A DNA stretch of 64,000 nucleotides, from contig NC_080546.1 in the NCBI RefSeq assembly GCF_028640845.1, positions 68,291,205 to 68,355,204 of the forward strand. Direction: 5' to 3'. Made by a program: the position numbers and the translations under genes. Under the pieces are notes generated by a model that was not told where the DNA came from, searched no databases, and worked only from the letters and a program-made list of their open reading frames with translations. This DNA is from Ahaetulla prasina (Eukaryota; Chordata; Lepidosauria; Squamata; Colubridae). Below are positions 1 through 11,102 of this stretch, piece by piece; the stretch's first letter is position 1, and the number at the start of each line of letters is the position of its first letter.

Positions 1-296
1 CCTCTATTTTCGTTAATTCTTGTATTTTATCTAATAATGGTTCCAGAGTCAAAACAAACAATAGTGGTGATAAGGGACATCCCTGTCTCGTTCCTTTCGC
101 AATCTTAATAACTTCTGTCAAACTACCATTTATTATAATCTGAGCTGTTTGCTCTCCATAAATCGCTTTAATTATTCTAACAAAACAATCTCCAAATTGC
201 ATTTTCTATTAATTTAAATAAAAATCCCAATGCAATCGATCAAAGGCTTTCTCTGCATCCAAAAAATAAGTGCTGCTGAAGTATTCTTTTTCCAAT
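1..296 (-). mobile_element. L1 ORF2 reverse-transcriptase fragment
   Basis: Read on the minus strand this segment is nearly identical to 2080-2385, part of the reverse transcriptase of the L1 copy below. It includes the stretch that encodes the RQGCPLSPLL motif. Similarity stops abruptly near 296, where CR1-like sequence begins, so this is the 5' end of a truncated L1 whose 3' part lies outside the window. Small indels relative to 2080-2385 break the frame. Confidence 0.85.
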
Positions 297-1145
297 GTGT
301 AAGACAGATTTGTTGGTTAAGATTCGGAGTTGTCAAGTTTTTGACCAATCAAGTTTTTGATTCCGACACAAAGTCAAGGTCTTTTTGAAGGGTAGCTGCA
401 TTATTGGTAGTGTTGAATAATTTAACATGTTCAGGGAAGAGAACACAATTACTTGAAATATAGTCACAGAGATCATTAATGTATAATATGAAGAGTGTTA
501 GTCCAAGAACACTGCCTTGGGGAATGCCGCTATTGACAGTAACAGGATTTGACAGGGCATTGACTATTTTGACCACTTGTTGTCTGTCTGACAGGAATGT
601 TGTTATCCAGTTGTGGAGGGGTCCGGAGATGCCATAGGATTTTAGTTTTAGAAGTTTGTCATGTACCACAGAGTCAAAAGCTTTACAGAAGCCTATGTAA
701 ATTGCATCTATTGCTTTGCCCTGATCAAGATTTGTGGTCCATATGTTTTTGCAGTGAAGAAGTTGTAAATTACAGGATAATTTTTTTTCTGAAACCAAAT
801 TGTTTATTAGAGAATAGGTTGTTTGTTTCTAGGTGGAGGATAATGGATTGGTTGATGATTGATTTCATTACTTTGCAGGTGACACAGCATAAAGAGATTG
901 GTCTGTAATTTTTAACTAGGTTGGGGTCTCCTTTTTTGAAGACAGGAATGACCTTGGCAAGTGACCAAATTTTGGGAAGGGAGCGGGTCATGAAAGCTTT
1001 TTCAAAGATTATGCTTAGGGGTTCTGCTATATTAGCGGAAAGCTTTTTTAAGAAGTATGCACATAGTTCATAAGGTCCAATGGATAGAGATGGTTTCAGT
1101 TTGTGAAGGGCCTTTTCAACATTATCTTCTGTGAAATCTATTTGT
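297..1145 (-). mobile_element. CR1-like LINE, reverse-transcriptase half
   Basis: Minus-strand frames at 349-798 and 770-991 give CR1/jockey-type reverse transcriptase motifs: a KNYRPISL block, AIYIGFCKAFDSVVHDKL, and SGIPQGSVLGLTLFILYIND. The expected catalytic FADD is replaced by FPEH (near 430), and a frame change joins the two frames near 780, so this is a dead copy. Its upstream part resumes at 7387 beyond the L1 insertion: the codons for QIDF lie on both sides (about 1135 and 7390). The 3' end is cut by the L1 fragment at 296. Confidence 0.85.
1133..1145. repeat. Target-site duplication of the minus-strand L1, left copy
   Basis: The 13-mer gaaatctatttgt occurs here and at 7387-7399, directly bracketing the minus-strand L1. 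Both copies fall in the same codons of the interrupted CR1-like LINE, which supports a genuine insertion duplication. Confidence 0.9.
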
Positions 1146-1186
1146 TGTTGTTTTTTTATTGAAAGAGTTTAAAAAAAAACAAAGAC

Positions 1187-1252
1187 ATTTTCCCCCTTTT
1201 TTTCCCCCTCCCTCCCAAAACCCCCCCTCCCCCCTCCCTCCCCCCCCCCGGC
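1187..1252 (-). repeat. G-rich tract in the L1 3' UTR
   Basis: On the minus strand this is a run of guanines broken by single A or T positions, just before the L1 poly-A end. Several GGGG runs are close enough to allow a G-quadruplex. The other complete L1 has a matching tract at 19148-19198, so it belongs to the family's 3' UTR and is not local low-complexity DNA. Confidence 0.75.
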
Positions 1253-1386
1253 TTCCCGGGTCAATCACAAGGTATTGTTATACATAAACCAAACATAGAA
1301 TAAAATTTTCCCTTCCAATCCAATTAACCACATCCAAAGCTTTTCATCTCCCAACCCCCTCCCCATTACATAAAATAACTTTCTAA

Positions 1387-4094
1387 TTATTCAAAGGCAA
1401 TCTGATATTTCTTAATCTGATATCTATTTTGTAGATAATCAATCCATTTTTTCCATTCAATTAAATATCTTTCCTGCGTATTGTCTTTTAAAAAAGCTGA
1501 GATTTTAGCCATCTCAGCCAAATTAATGACTTTCAGTATCCATTCTTCTATTGTAGGTACCTCTTCTTTCTTCCAGTATTGTCCAATCAACAGTCTTGCT
1601 GCTGTTATTAAATTCAGAATCAGTTTAGTCTCAATCCCTGTACAATCCATTATAATTCCCAAAAGGAAAAATTGTGGCAGGAACTTTATCACACATTCAT
1701 TTTAATAGCCGCAATCCTTCCCAATAGCGATAACTGCAATTTTTTCCAGACACTCATATCATTCTGAACTTTTTGCCATAGCAAGTCATAATTATTCTTA
1801 TAAAGTTTCTTGTTCGATGAGCTAATATAAACCCCTAAGTATTTAACCTTTTACCACCTCAAATCCTGTCATTTTCTCTAGTTTTTGTTTCTGTTGTATA
1901 GACATATTTTTAATTATCACTTTTGTTTTATTCTGATTTATTTTAAATCCTGATACCTTTCCATATTTATCAATTACTTCCAACAAAAATCTACTTGAAT
2001 TTATAGGATTTGTTAAAGTAACCACTACATCATCTGCAAAAGCTCTAACTTTGTACTCATATTGTCTAATCTTAATTCCCTCTATTTTCGTTAATTCTCG
2101 TATTTTATCTAATAATGGTTCCAGAGTCAAAACAAACAATAGTGGTGATAAGGGACATCCCTGTCTCGTTCCTTTCGCAATCTTAATAACTTCTGTCAAG
2201 CTACCATTTACTATAGTCTGTGCTGTTTGCTCTCCATAAATCGCTTTAATTATTCTAACAAAACAATCTCCAAATTGCATTTTCTCTATTAATTTAAATA
2301 AAAAATCCCAATGCATTCGATCAAAGGCTTTCTCTGCATCCAAAAAAATAAGTGCTGTTGAAGTATTCTTCTTTTCCAAATGTTCCAATATATTAATAAT
2401 CTGTCTAACATTATTCCTCATCTGCCTCCCTTTTATAAAACCAGATTGATCGGTATGAATTCTTTGTTGTAAAACTAACATTAATCTATTTGCTATTATT
2501 TTTACAAAAATCTTATAATCATTATTTAAAAGTGAAATCGGCCTGTAGTTACGGGTTTAGAGCAATCTTGCTCCTCTTTTGGTATCAGTGAAATAAAAGA
2601 TGTTTTCCATGACGGGGTATTCCACTCCTAGTTGTATCTGATTAAATAATTCTTTAAGTGGGCCTAATATTTCATCCTGTGTTTTTATAATAAGTTGCTG
2701 TAAGACCATCTGTACCAGGGTTTTCCCATTTTAATTGTTTAATTGCCTCCACTATTTCTCCAGTAGCTATCGGCTGATTCAGCTCCTCCTCTGTTCTAAT
2801 GTTAGAATATTAACCTTATAATCTTTCAAATAATCATAAATGTCCCTATTCAATATTTTGTCTTTTGCATATAGAGCAGTGTAAAATTCTGAGAATGCCT
2901 TTTAATTTTATCCTGTTGATATATCTCTTTACCTTTATATTCTATTTTTGTATGACACGTGCTTTCTGTTTTTCCTTAAATTATATGCCAACCATCTCCC
3001 AGGTTTATTTGCATTACAAAAGTATTATGTTTAGCATATTGTATATTTGTTGCCACCTGGTCTGCCATTAACATATTAAATTGACTCTGTAATATTTTTA
3101 TAGCCTCTTTAAGTTTGTGATCTTGTGGGTTTTGAATTAATAACTGTTGCTTCCTTTGAATTTCTTCTTCCAAGTACCTCGCTGCCTTTGTTTATTATTC
3201 CTTTGCCTATTGTCCAAGTAAATCAATATCCTCTAATAAAAGCTTTACTCGCCTCCCACACAGTTCCTATAGGTGTCCCTTTGTACATATTAAAATCAAA
3301 AATTCTTTAACTGTTTCTTACAATAAGTTACATTATCCTCATATCTAAACAGATTTTCATTCAACCTCCATGTTCTACCACCTTTTTCCTTGTAATAATT
3401 CCATCCATACTGGGCTATGGTCAGTTAAACACCTCGAAATATCTTCATTTTCTTCACCCTAGAAAGCAAGTCATTAGAAATTAAAATAAAATCAATACGT
3501 GAAAAGATTGATGCCTATCAGAAAAAAGTAAAATCTCTCTCATCTGGATTCCGTAACCTCCATATATCTCTAAACTCAAAGTCTTCCATCATTTCAAAAG
3601 GATTTTGGTAATTTTGCATGTATAGGTATCTTCTTGGAAGAGGTTCTCTTATCCCTTCTTGTATCAATTACTCCATTCCAGTCTCCTAATAAAATAAACG
3701 AACTATAATCCCAGAGGGTCAACCTCTCATGTAACATTTTATAAAACTTTTCTTGTTGCTGATTAGGTGCATAAATACCTATCAACAAAGTCTTTTTTGC
3801 ATCTATCACCAGTTCAATAGCAATAAATCTTCCTTGAATATCTGCCTCAATTAACTTAGCTGGTATATCCTTCCTGATATATACAACAATTCCATGCTTC
3901 TTTTCCAAAGCTGATGCAACAAAATGGTTACCCAATTTTGAATTAATTAAATATTTTTGGTCTGATAATTTTATATGTGTCTCTTGCAAACAAATCACAT
4001 CATTTTTAAATTGTTTCAAGTAGTGAAATATTTTCCTTCTTTTCTGAGCTGAATTCAAGCCATTAACATTCCATGACAAGATTCTATTTGCCAT
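1387..4094 (-). pseudogene. L1 ORF2 remnant (endonuclease and reverse transcriptase)
   Basis: Starting at the ATG at 4094 (MANRILSWNVNG), the endonuclease reads through motifs for NVNGLN, CLQETHIK and GDWNGVID before a frame change near 3600. A reverse-transcriptase frame follows at 2481-1843, with FLDAEKAFDRMHW, GTRQGCPLSPLLF and AFADDVVV. The C-terminus, ending QIAFE, is at 1692-1387. Between these frames the sequence has many indels and stops. Compared with the 3.7-kb ORF2 at 15268-19014, about 1 kb between reverse transcriptase and C-terminus is deleted near 1703. The intact FADD does not rescue it. Confidence 0.88.
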
Positions 4095-5285
4095 TACTGG
4101 CCTCCTGAAGCTTTGAAGCAAACAACGGAAGATCCTCCTCCGGTATCTTCCGTCTAGCTCCTCCACAGCTTCCATAATGGGATCCTGACTTTTACTTTGA
4201 GACTGTTGCTCTTCTTACGCTTAAGAGCTCCTCTTGTCGCCCTTTGCTTTTGTGGTTCCTGTAATCCTGGCAGCAATGAAGGCTCTTGGATCACCACGCC
4301 TTCTTGAATCTCTTGAAGTTTTTCTATCACTTCTATTTCGACTTTCAAAACTGTAGAAAGAAAATCCTTTGCCTTTAAAACAGTGTCAATTCTATATCTC
4401 CTTCCTTGATAGAATACTGTCAGTCCAACTGGCACCTCCCATCTGAATTGAATCTGATGTTTTTTAAGTTCTTGTGTAAACAAAGCAAATTCCTTCCTGT
4501 CTCTTAACATCTTTGAAGGAATCTCTTTCAACACCTTCAACTCCTGTTCTCCAATTTTTAAAGTTGTCTGATATGAAACTTGCAGAATTTGATTTCTCAT
4601 AGTCCTTTTCACAAAATAAACCACAATGTCCCGAGGAAGCTTTCTCTGTCTTGCAATCCAAGAATTAACTCTATATATTTTATCAATTTGGTAAGCTACC
4701 TCTTGGGGGTCCACTTCAATAAATTCAGCCAATGCTTCTGATATAATTTTTCTTAAGTCTTCTCCTCGCTGTTCTTGCATACCACGAATTCTAAGAGCTC
4801 CTTCCATAAGTTTATATTGTAATATCACAACCTGATCTTCATTTTGATCCACTTTTTTCTGAACACCTTTCATTTTGTCTTCTAAATGCTTATTTGACTG
4901 AGAGATCTGTTGCATTTCCACTTCCAATCCTCAATTTTTTACTCAGTCCTTGAACTGCCATAAGAATATCTTCTTATTTTTGCATTAAAATTCTCCATCA
5001 TCTCTTTTGCCTATCTTCAGAAAGTTTTAATTGTTCTTTCAATATTTCCTCAAGACTTGGTTCAGATCCCCTTCTTCCAGAAGGCTTTAAAGGTTTAGCT
5101 GCCATTCTGTCTTCAAAAGAATCAGGAATTTAAACTTAACAACTTTCCTTTACTCCATTCAGTATAAGAGAACTCCGTTTGTAAGAATCCACAAATAACG
5201 CTACTTTGTTGTACTAAAAATTTCACTTTCACTTTCAGACACCATTTTAAAAGTCAATTAATCAAAGACAAAGAAAGGTTTCAGG
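3592..5285 (-). repeat. L1 internal tandem duplication, unit 1 (3'-proximal)
   Basis: This 1694-bp block is repeated almost exactly at 5286-6983. It spans the L1 5' UTR end, ORF1 and the first ~500 bp of ORF2. The 8-mer tttcaaaa is found at 3592, 5286 and 6984, that is at both source ends and at the joint, as expected if the duplication was joined at microhomology. Confidence 0.9.
4154..5105 (-). pseudogene. L1 ORF1 copy in duplication unit 1
   Basis: Begins at the ATG at 5105 and is out of frame by about 4925, from which a 257-codon frame runs to 4154. The protein has a coiled-coil-type N-terminus, an RRM-like block (LRIRGMQEQRGEDLRKI) and a C-terminal domain with RKEFALFTQELKKHQIQF and FYQGRRYRIDT, the same order as in other vertebrate L1 ORF1 proteins. 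These are RNA-binding chaperones of the L1 particle. A frameshift at the far end changes the last residues relative to the other copy. Confidence 0.8.
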
Positions 5286-6983
5286 TTTCAAAAGGATTTT
5301 GGTAATTTTGCATGTATAGGTATCTTCTTGGAAGAGGTTCTCTTATCCTTCTTGTATCAATTACTCCATTCCAGTCTCCTAATAAAATAAACGAACTATA
5401 ATCCCAGAGGTCAACCTCTCATGTAACATTTTATAAAACTTTTCTTGTTGCTGATTAGGTGCATAAATACCTATCAACAAAGTCTTTTTTGCATCTATCA
5501 CCAGTTCAATAGCAATAAATCTTCCTTGAATATCTGCCTCAATTAACTTAGCTGGTATATCCTTCCTGATATATACAACAATTCCATGCTTCTTTTCCAA
5601 AGCTGATGCAACAAAATGGTTACCCAATTTTGAATTAATTAAATATTTTTGGTCTGATAATTTTATATGTGTCTCTTGCAAACAAATCACATCATTTTTA
5701 AATTGTTTCAAGTAGTGAAATATTTTCCTTCTTTTCTGAGCTGAATTCAAGCCATTAACATTCCATGACAAAATTCTATTTGCCATTACTGGCCTCCTGA
5801 AGCTTTGAAGCAAACAACGGAAGATCCTCCTCCGGTATCTTCCGTCTAGCTCCTCCCACAGCTTCCATACTGGGATCCTGTCTTTTACTTTGAGACTGTT
5901 GCTCTTCTTACGCTTAAGAGCTCCTCTTGTCACCCTTTGCTCTTGTGGTTCCTCTGATGCTGGCAGCAATGAAGGCTCTTGGATCACCACGCCTTCTTGA
6001 ATCTCTTGAAGTTTTTCTATCACTTCTATTTCGACTTTCAAAACTGTAGAAAGAAAATCCTTTGCCTTTAAAACAGTGTCAATTCTATATCTCCTTCCTT
6101 GATAGAATACTGTCAGTCCAACTGGCACCTCCCATCTGAATTGAATCTGATGTTTTTTAAGTTCTTGTGTAAAAAAAGCAAATTCCTTCCTATCTCTTAA
6201 CATCTTTGAAGGAATCTCTTTCAACACCTTCAACTCCTGTTCTCCAATTTTTAAAGTTGTCTGATATGAAACTTGCAGAATCTGATTTCTCATAGTCCTT
6301 TTCACAAAATAAACCACAATGTCCCGAGGAAGCTTTCTCTGTCTTGCAATCCAGAATTAACTCTATATATTTTATCAATTTGGTAAGCTACCTCTTGGGG
6401 TTCCACTTCAATAAATTCAGCCAATGCTTCTGATATAATTTTTCTTAAGTCTTCTCCTCGCTGTTCTTGCATACCACGAATTCTAAGAGCTCCTTCCATA
6501 AGTTTATATTGTAATATCACAACCTGATCTTCATTTTGATCCACTTTTTTCTGAACACCTTTCATTTTGTCTTCTAAATGCTTATTTGACTGAGAGATCT
6601 GTTGCATTTCCCCTTCCAATCCCTCAATTTTTTTACTCAATCCTTGAACTGCCATGAGAATATCTTCTCTTATTTTTGCATTAAAATTCTCCATCATCTC
6701 TTTTTGCCTATCTTCAGAAAGTTTTAATTGTACTTTCAATATATCCTCAAGACTTGGTTCAGATCCCCTTCTTCCAGAAGGCTTTAAAGGTTTAGCTGCC
6801 ATTCTGTCTTCAAAAGAATCAGGAATTTAAACTTAACAACTTTCCTTTACTCCTTTCAGTATAAGAGAACTCCGTTTGTAAGAATCCACAAATAACGCTA
6901 CTTTGTTGTACTAAAAAATTTCACTTTCACTTTCAGACACCATTTTAAAAGTCAATTAATCAGAGACAAAGAAAGGTTTCAGG
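5286..6983 (-). repeat. L1 internal tandem duplication, unit 2 (5'-proximal)
   Basis: This is the second copy of the 1.69-kb block described at 3592-5285. The two differ by scattered substitutions and single-base indels, so they are not a simple sequence artefact of identical text. Unit 2 keeps the original connection to the L1 5' UTR; unit 1 keeps the connection to the rest of ORF2. Confidence 0.9.
5379..6802 (-). pseudogene. L1 ORF1 and 5' part of ORF2 in duplication unit 2
   Basis: ORF1 starts at 6802 (MAAKPLKPSGRRGSEPSLED) and is shifted near 6310-6350. A 312-codon frame then runs from 6317 through the ORF1 C-terminal domain without a stop and straight into the ORF2 endonuclease (RPVMANRILSWNVNG, ORF2 ATG at 5786), ending at 5379. 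In the plus-strand L1 these two proteins lie in different, overlapping frames, so this read-through is an indel-made fusion and not the ancestral layout. It stops about 100 bp before the duplication junction. Confidence 0.82.
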
Positions 6984-7386
6984 TTTCAAAAAGGGAGTCT
7001 GTATACTTGCTGTGTTGATTCTACATCAGAGATCGAACGCTTGTGAAATTCCCGTCTGCTTAGAAAATCAATCAATTTAATAAGTCCTTTTGAGCAGAAA
7101 TGACCCCCTACTCCTTTTTCCTGAAAAAAAAAACAGGAGCGCGTTTGAACTTGGAGATAGTGGAGTTCGGTGGGATCATAAATCCAGGAAAATTCGCTCT
7201 TAAGAGCAAACCCCCTGTCTAGATCTACCACTTTTCCACAACTCTGCATAACCCTCTTATGCCCAAAGGGTATGCTAAGCTCAGTGAACAGTGATTTATA
7301 CTGTTTCACTGACTTTTACGATCTTCTAACGCGGAGTGCCCTGTTAGAGCACCCAGCAGGAGCGGTGACGTCACTGGAGCCTCTTC
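6803..7386 (-). promoter_or_regulatory. L1 5' UTR
   Basis: A non-coding stretch of 584 bp between the 5' insertion boundary and the ORF1 ATG. By analogy with other L1s it should hold the internal promoter. It shares patches such as aagcagacggga with the 5' UTR at 13596-14212, so the two copies have related leaders. I see no clear factor-binding site. Confidence 0.65.
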
Positions 7387-8156
7387 GAAATCTATTTGTG
7401 TTAGATGATTGTACTCATTTTTGGTACGACTAGGGAATGTTGGGTATGAGCCATTACTGTTAACAAAGGCAGAGCCAAAGAATGTGTTAAAGAGGTTTGC
7501 TTTAACTGTTTCATCATTATATTCTTTGCCGTTAGATCCTTTTAGTGGAGGGATGGATTTCGAGTCTTTAAGTTTGATGTTCACAAAATTATAAAAAGCA
7601 CGATTGGATCTTGTGCACAGAAGGTCTTCTTCTTGTTTGATGTGGTAATTGGTGCATTCAATTTTTATTTGGTTGCATATATTTTTGTAGCGGTTTCTGA
7701 AGTTGGCTACATAGCCAGTTTTGTTTCTTTGCCAGAGGGATTTTTTTGGGGGATTGGAGCTTTTTTATTGATATGGGTAATCTGTTTTTTCTGATTATGG
7801 TGGTGGTTTGTGGTACGTGGTTTTAATGACTCTATTGATTTCAAGTAGGAAAACTCTGTAGTGGTCTTCAGCAGTGATACAGGATGAGAATAGATTTTGC
7901 CAGTCAAGAGATGAGAGGTCGGTGTTTATAAGTTCATAGTTGGCTTTTTTGGAATACCATTATTATGAAGATTTTTGTAAGGGCGTATATTGAGACAAAA
8001 GTCTATCGTGCTGTGGTCGCTTTTGGAAAAGGGTTCTTTTATTTGTAGTCCATAGGGTTAGGGTTATCATGTCTATGGTGATCAGTCTGTTTAAATCTGT
8101 AGTGATCAGCAGGAAAAGTATAACTAAGTATAGTTTTCAGTAGTGGGGAGAACTCT
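7387..8156 (-). mobile_element. CR1-like LINE, upstream part of the split copy
   Basis: This continues the CR1-like element at 297-1145 on the far side of the L1. The minus-strand frame at 7584-7387 encodes the region before the reverse transcriptase (NLFNTFFGSAFV, NEYNHLTQIDF). The frame at 7907-7707 lies further upstream. Both are interrupted by stops. Boundaries with the repeat at 8157 are approximate. Confidence 0.75.
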
Positions 8157-8290
8157 TGCCAAAATGGCTGTAGTTTCTCCTGACAGGTTCCTATTAAAAT
8201 CTACTGAATCAAAAGACAATCATTAGTCATTAATTCCAGGGAGTGAGGGTTCTATTAACACTCACCATGCATCTGTTGGTATTGCTGGGT
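8157..8290. repeat. Dispersed repeat related to 12346-12722
   Basis: Positions 8168-8226 recur in direct orientation at 12664-12722. Positions 8217-8281 recur inverted at 12346-12410. The two halves overlap in caatcattag. I could not assign the family and no coding frame is present. Confidence 0.7.
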
Positions 8291-8454
8291 CATTGAATGG
8301 GCATTGGTAGGTCGCTGAGTGGGGAGTGATCTGGCTGCTGGGGCCCTGAGTTTCATAAATCCAGGCACATCTGGCAGCTCCACTCCACCTGCCTCACTTC
8401 ACCTCATGGCAAGGCAAGTCCCCCCAAGGGCTCCAGGTGCTGAAATGGGCCCGT
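8291..8454. other. Unassigned stretch
   Basis: About 160 bp of moderately GC-rich sequence with no supported frame and no repeat elsewhere in the window that I could see. Confidence 0.4.
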
Positions 8455-8788
8455 TGTCAGGGTTCCAAGTAATAATCCCATATCAAGCAAAACTCCAAGG
8501 CAGGTGAAATCCTCAAAGAATAGCTTTATTGGAAATACCATATTGGCACAGATTTGGTGAAAACTGACTCTGAAGGTTCTGCCAGTTTTCTCCTAATTAA
8601 AAGTGAAAGTTTTCCCACAACCCCAAATCAGTCACATGATCTAATCAAGACACTGTCTGGTTGTCTGGTGACCTCACTCCTCCTTCCACGGTCCAGGTGT
8701 GAGAACGTCCTTGGTTCCAAAGAGAAAGTATTTTTATTTTAGTTACACAACCCCAGCTATCTCTAATCCCCCCCTCCCTATCCCTCAG
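8455..8788 (-). mobile_element. Putative LTR or LTR fragment
   Basis: On the minus strand this reads toward a polyadenylation-like AATAAA (in tttccaataaagctatt, about 8520-8536) and ends some 75 bases later in CTGACA, the layout of an R-U5 end of an LTR. The upstream end would lie beyond the element inserted at 8807, that is past 10796. I found no matching second LTR and no internal retroviral sequence, so a solo LTR or an unrelated repeat are both possible. Confidence 0.35.
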
Positions 8789-8806
8789 CTCCAGTGTGGC
8801 AACACT
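8789..8806. repeat. Exact 18-bp target-site duplication, left copy
   Basis: ctccagtgtggcaacact is present here and at 10779-10796 with no mismatch, tightly flanking the minus-strand element between them. An exact copy of this length points to a fairly recent L1-type (target-primed) insertion. Confidence 0.95.
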
Positions 8807-10778
8807 TTTTTAAAATCAATTTTTATTGATTTTTTTTTTCTTCACACACCCACATATTTTATGAACAGAGTATTGGCCATATCATAGCTTATACAACTTA
8901 TCATATCCAAATACATTTTACTTAGTTACAATTTCTGCCAAAATGTTCTTTTTCCATATTTTTAATCATATCTTAATTTTTCTATGCTTGTTTATATAAA
9001 CCACATCTTCTTTCACCCTCAGGTTCTAATTTCTCCATTTTTACTGATATATATTCTCTTTTATTATTTTTCAGATAATTCAGTTTTTATCCTGATCTGT
9101 TCAAACATGTTTGGGGTTGCCTTTCTTCCATTTCATCTTTTTTGTTTTATAGCAATCTTTTTTTACCATCCACTATTATTCTCTCCAAACCATACATCCT
9201 CAGACAACAAAACATATAACCCATTTTATCTTTCACAATTTCATCTATTTCTCCATTTTACATTAAACAGTATATTTCTTCTTTTTTGCTTCTTACATAC
9301 ACTTCATTTCATCCTTGCTTACTTCCCTTTTACAATAATCTATATATTTCTTCTAATTTACTTCTTACATACAGTTTCTACTACTAATATCCTTCCCTTA
9401 AATCAACCTATTAATATTTTAATTTCCTTTCTGCTATCCATTTTTCTTCCCCTTTTAACCATTTTCTTTCAGTCTCTCCAAAATTTCATTTTTAATGTTT
9501 TCCTCCCTTTCTCCCATTCTCTTATCTTTTTCTTTTTCTCTTTCTTGTATCTTCCTTTCCACCACCTTTCTCTAATTTTTACTCTTTTAATTTTCCCCCT
9601 CAATCTTTTCCCATTTCCTTCTCTTCTCTTCTTTTTTTGAGAGATACTTCCCTCTATCCAGTTTTATTCTGTCATTGTCAATCCCAGTGTAATCATCTAT
9701 ATTTTTATCTTCAATCATTTCCTTTTCAACGTTGTATTCTTGTTCCTCTTGCTTCTCACTATTTTCTTTTTCCTTTTTTTTACATTCTAACCAGTACTCT
9801 GCTTCTTTATTTCCCTTAAACGTTTCTCGCACTTTTTGAAACATCTCTCTTAGTTCCTCATACTCATGCTCCCAACTCTCCATGTTATCCATTTAAAGAG
9901 AAAGGATTTTTGAATTTATTATTTTAGCTTATGTATAATTAAAATTCAAGTCCATATAATGTCTCTGTTTTCTTTTTTGTTTCCAAATAATGTCCAATTC
10001 AAATGTTCATTTAAACCGTTTCAGTTTGACTCTTTATTCTTTCCACTCCTTTTTGAAATCATGCTCCAGCTGTTTAAATAAATACTCCTCCAGTAATTTC
10101 CCACGGTGGTCTGAGTAATGCAATGCTTTCTTTCCATGAGCAGATGTCTCTCTCCAATTTACAAATCCCTTGGCAACAAAATGTAAATTGTTAATCCACA
10201 AAGATAATTACTTCCTCTTCAATTAAATCCTTTTGTTGTTAAAGAAAGCTTTTCCTCAGTTTTATTTTTCTTCTATTATTTTTAGTTTCTTCCAAGTCCA
10301 ATTTTAAATCCAGATGGAAAGTTTTCCTTTTAGCGCTTTAATCTTGAAGTTCCTCTTTGTTTTTTTGTTTTCCTTCATTTTGAATTCCCATGTGCCAATT
10401 AGCCGCTAATTTCGGGTTGGGACTTCTTTCAAGCTTTAAAAATGTTTCCTTCTTACCTGTGACTTGGCCAATCACTCACCCGGTAACAATACTCCAGTCA
10501 ATCACCACTCCTGTTAAAATCTTAGCCCAGTTGCCCCAGCTTATAGCGGCCGTTTCAATGGCCGCCACCCCCACCACCAGATCAAAGAGCTGTCTCCAAC
10601 CTATTGAGGAACTTGCCTGTTCTTCTTGGTCTTCCGAGATGCCTCTCTTTCTCCCCATTCCCTCCAAGACAGTTCCCGTCTGAAGACCTCCCAACAGCGG
10701 TTTGTCTGGTTGGGTTTTCGCAAAGCTCATCAGAGCTTCGCTATTTCCCAACCAGTATCACCGTAACACTTCCGGTTT
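8807..10778 (-). mobile_element. Non-autonomous LINE-like element, copy 1
   Basis: A 1972-bp element bounded by the 18-bp duplication. From 10778 down it has a GC-richer leader, a ~100-codon charged frame (9892-9587), a long purine-rich non-coding body and a 3' end with AATAAA followed by A-runs (8807-8840). No reverse transcriptase or endonuclease is encoded. The leader from about 10510, the small frame and the 3' 200 bp match the element at 38022-41439, so this is a family and not a single relic. The poly-A tail and long duplication suggest mobilisation by L1 machinery; that is inference. Confidence 0.8.
9587..9892 (-). CDS. Small charged protein of the non-autonomous element
   Basis: 101 codons starting MDNMESWEHEYEELREMFQ and ending KIEGEN. 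It is rich in Glu and Lys, with heptad-like spacing expected for a coiled coil. It has no RRM, zinc finger or enzyme motif that I can see. It is likely translated, because the related element at 38906 encodes the same pattern (MENWEELWEMLQMVQESFNG, then NVEKEM, NIDD and RIK blocks) despite a frameshift. Function unknown; a truncated ORF1-like RNA-binding partner is one guess. Confidence 0.6.
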   Translation of the reverse strand: MDNMESWEHEYEELREMFQKVRETFKGNKEAEYWLECKKKEKENSEKQEEQEYNVEKEMIEDKNIDDYTGIDNDRIKLDRGKYLSKKEEKRRKWEKIEGEN

Positions 10779-10796
10779 CTCCAGTGTGGCAACACT
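10779..10796. repeat. Exact 18-bp target-site duplication, right copy
   Basis: Second copy of ctccagtgtggcaacact (see 8789-8806), immediately 5' of the minus-strand element. Confidence 0.95.
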
Positions 10797-11102
10797 GAAG
10801 TTCCAAGATGGCTCTGATCAGGTCAGCTTCAGGGTTGAAACCCATCTCCCTCCAGCAGCTGGCCACTTCATCACCCTTCCACCCCCACCCAGCATAGCTG
10901 CCCTGGGCTTCAGGGGCCAGCCTGGCATGGGAAAGGCACATGTGCCCTCCTGCCTCTCTCATAGTTGGTCTGCTCCCACTCTCTGAGGTTGGCCTAATCA
11001 CCACCACACTTTGAAGCTCTGCATCTCCACCCCATGCACAGGCCACACCCTGTTTGTACTGAACATCATCCCGCCCCGCTCCCGCACACTCGCTGCCTGC
11101 TG
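10797..11102. other. Unassigned GC-rich stretch
   Basis: Overlapping open frames on both strands exist here because the DNA is GC-rich, but none has a recognisable motif. Part of it may continue the LTR-like segment at 8455-8788, since the two were contiguous before the insertion. Confidence 0.4.

Larger units (their letters stand above)
1146..7386 (-). mobile_element. L1 retrotransposon, rearranged full-length copy
   Basis: A 6.2-kb L1 inserted into a CR1-like LINE with a 13-bp target-site duplication. From its 5' end at 7386 it has a 5' UTR (7386-6803), ORF1 and the start of ORF2, a tandem repeat of that same 1.69-kb block, the rest of ORF2, and a 3' UTR with a poly-A tail (1146-1160). About 1 kb of ORF2 is missing near 1703: the frame jumps from the IKMN motif straight to KFLPQFF, which are about 1 kb apart in the plus-strand L1 at 13596-19246. 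The copy is of the same subfamily as that L1 and is inactive. Confidence 0.9.

Noticed and set aside
8053..8068. Telomere-like agggttagggtta
   Set aside because: Only about two units inside CR1-like DNA; too short to mean an interstitial telomere.
8984..9640. 218-codon plus-strand open frame rich in Phe, Leu, Ile and Ser, like a membrane protein
   Set aside because: It is antisense to the purine-rich body of the non-autonomous element. The T- and C-rich strand avoids stops and gives hydrophobic codons by composition, and the other copy's antisense frame has a different sequence.
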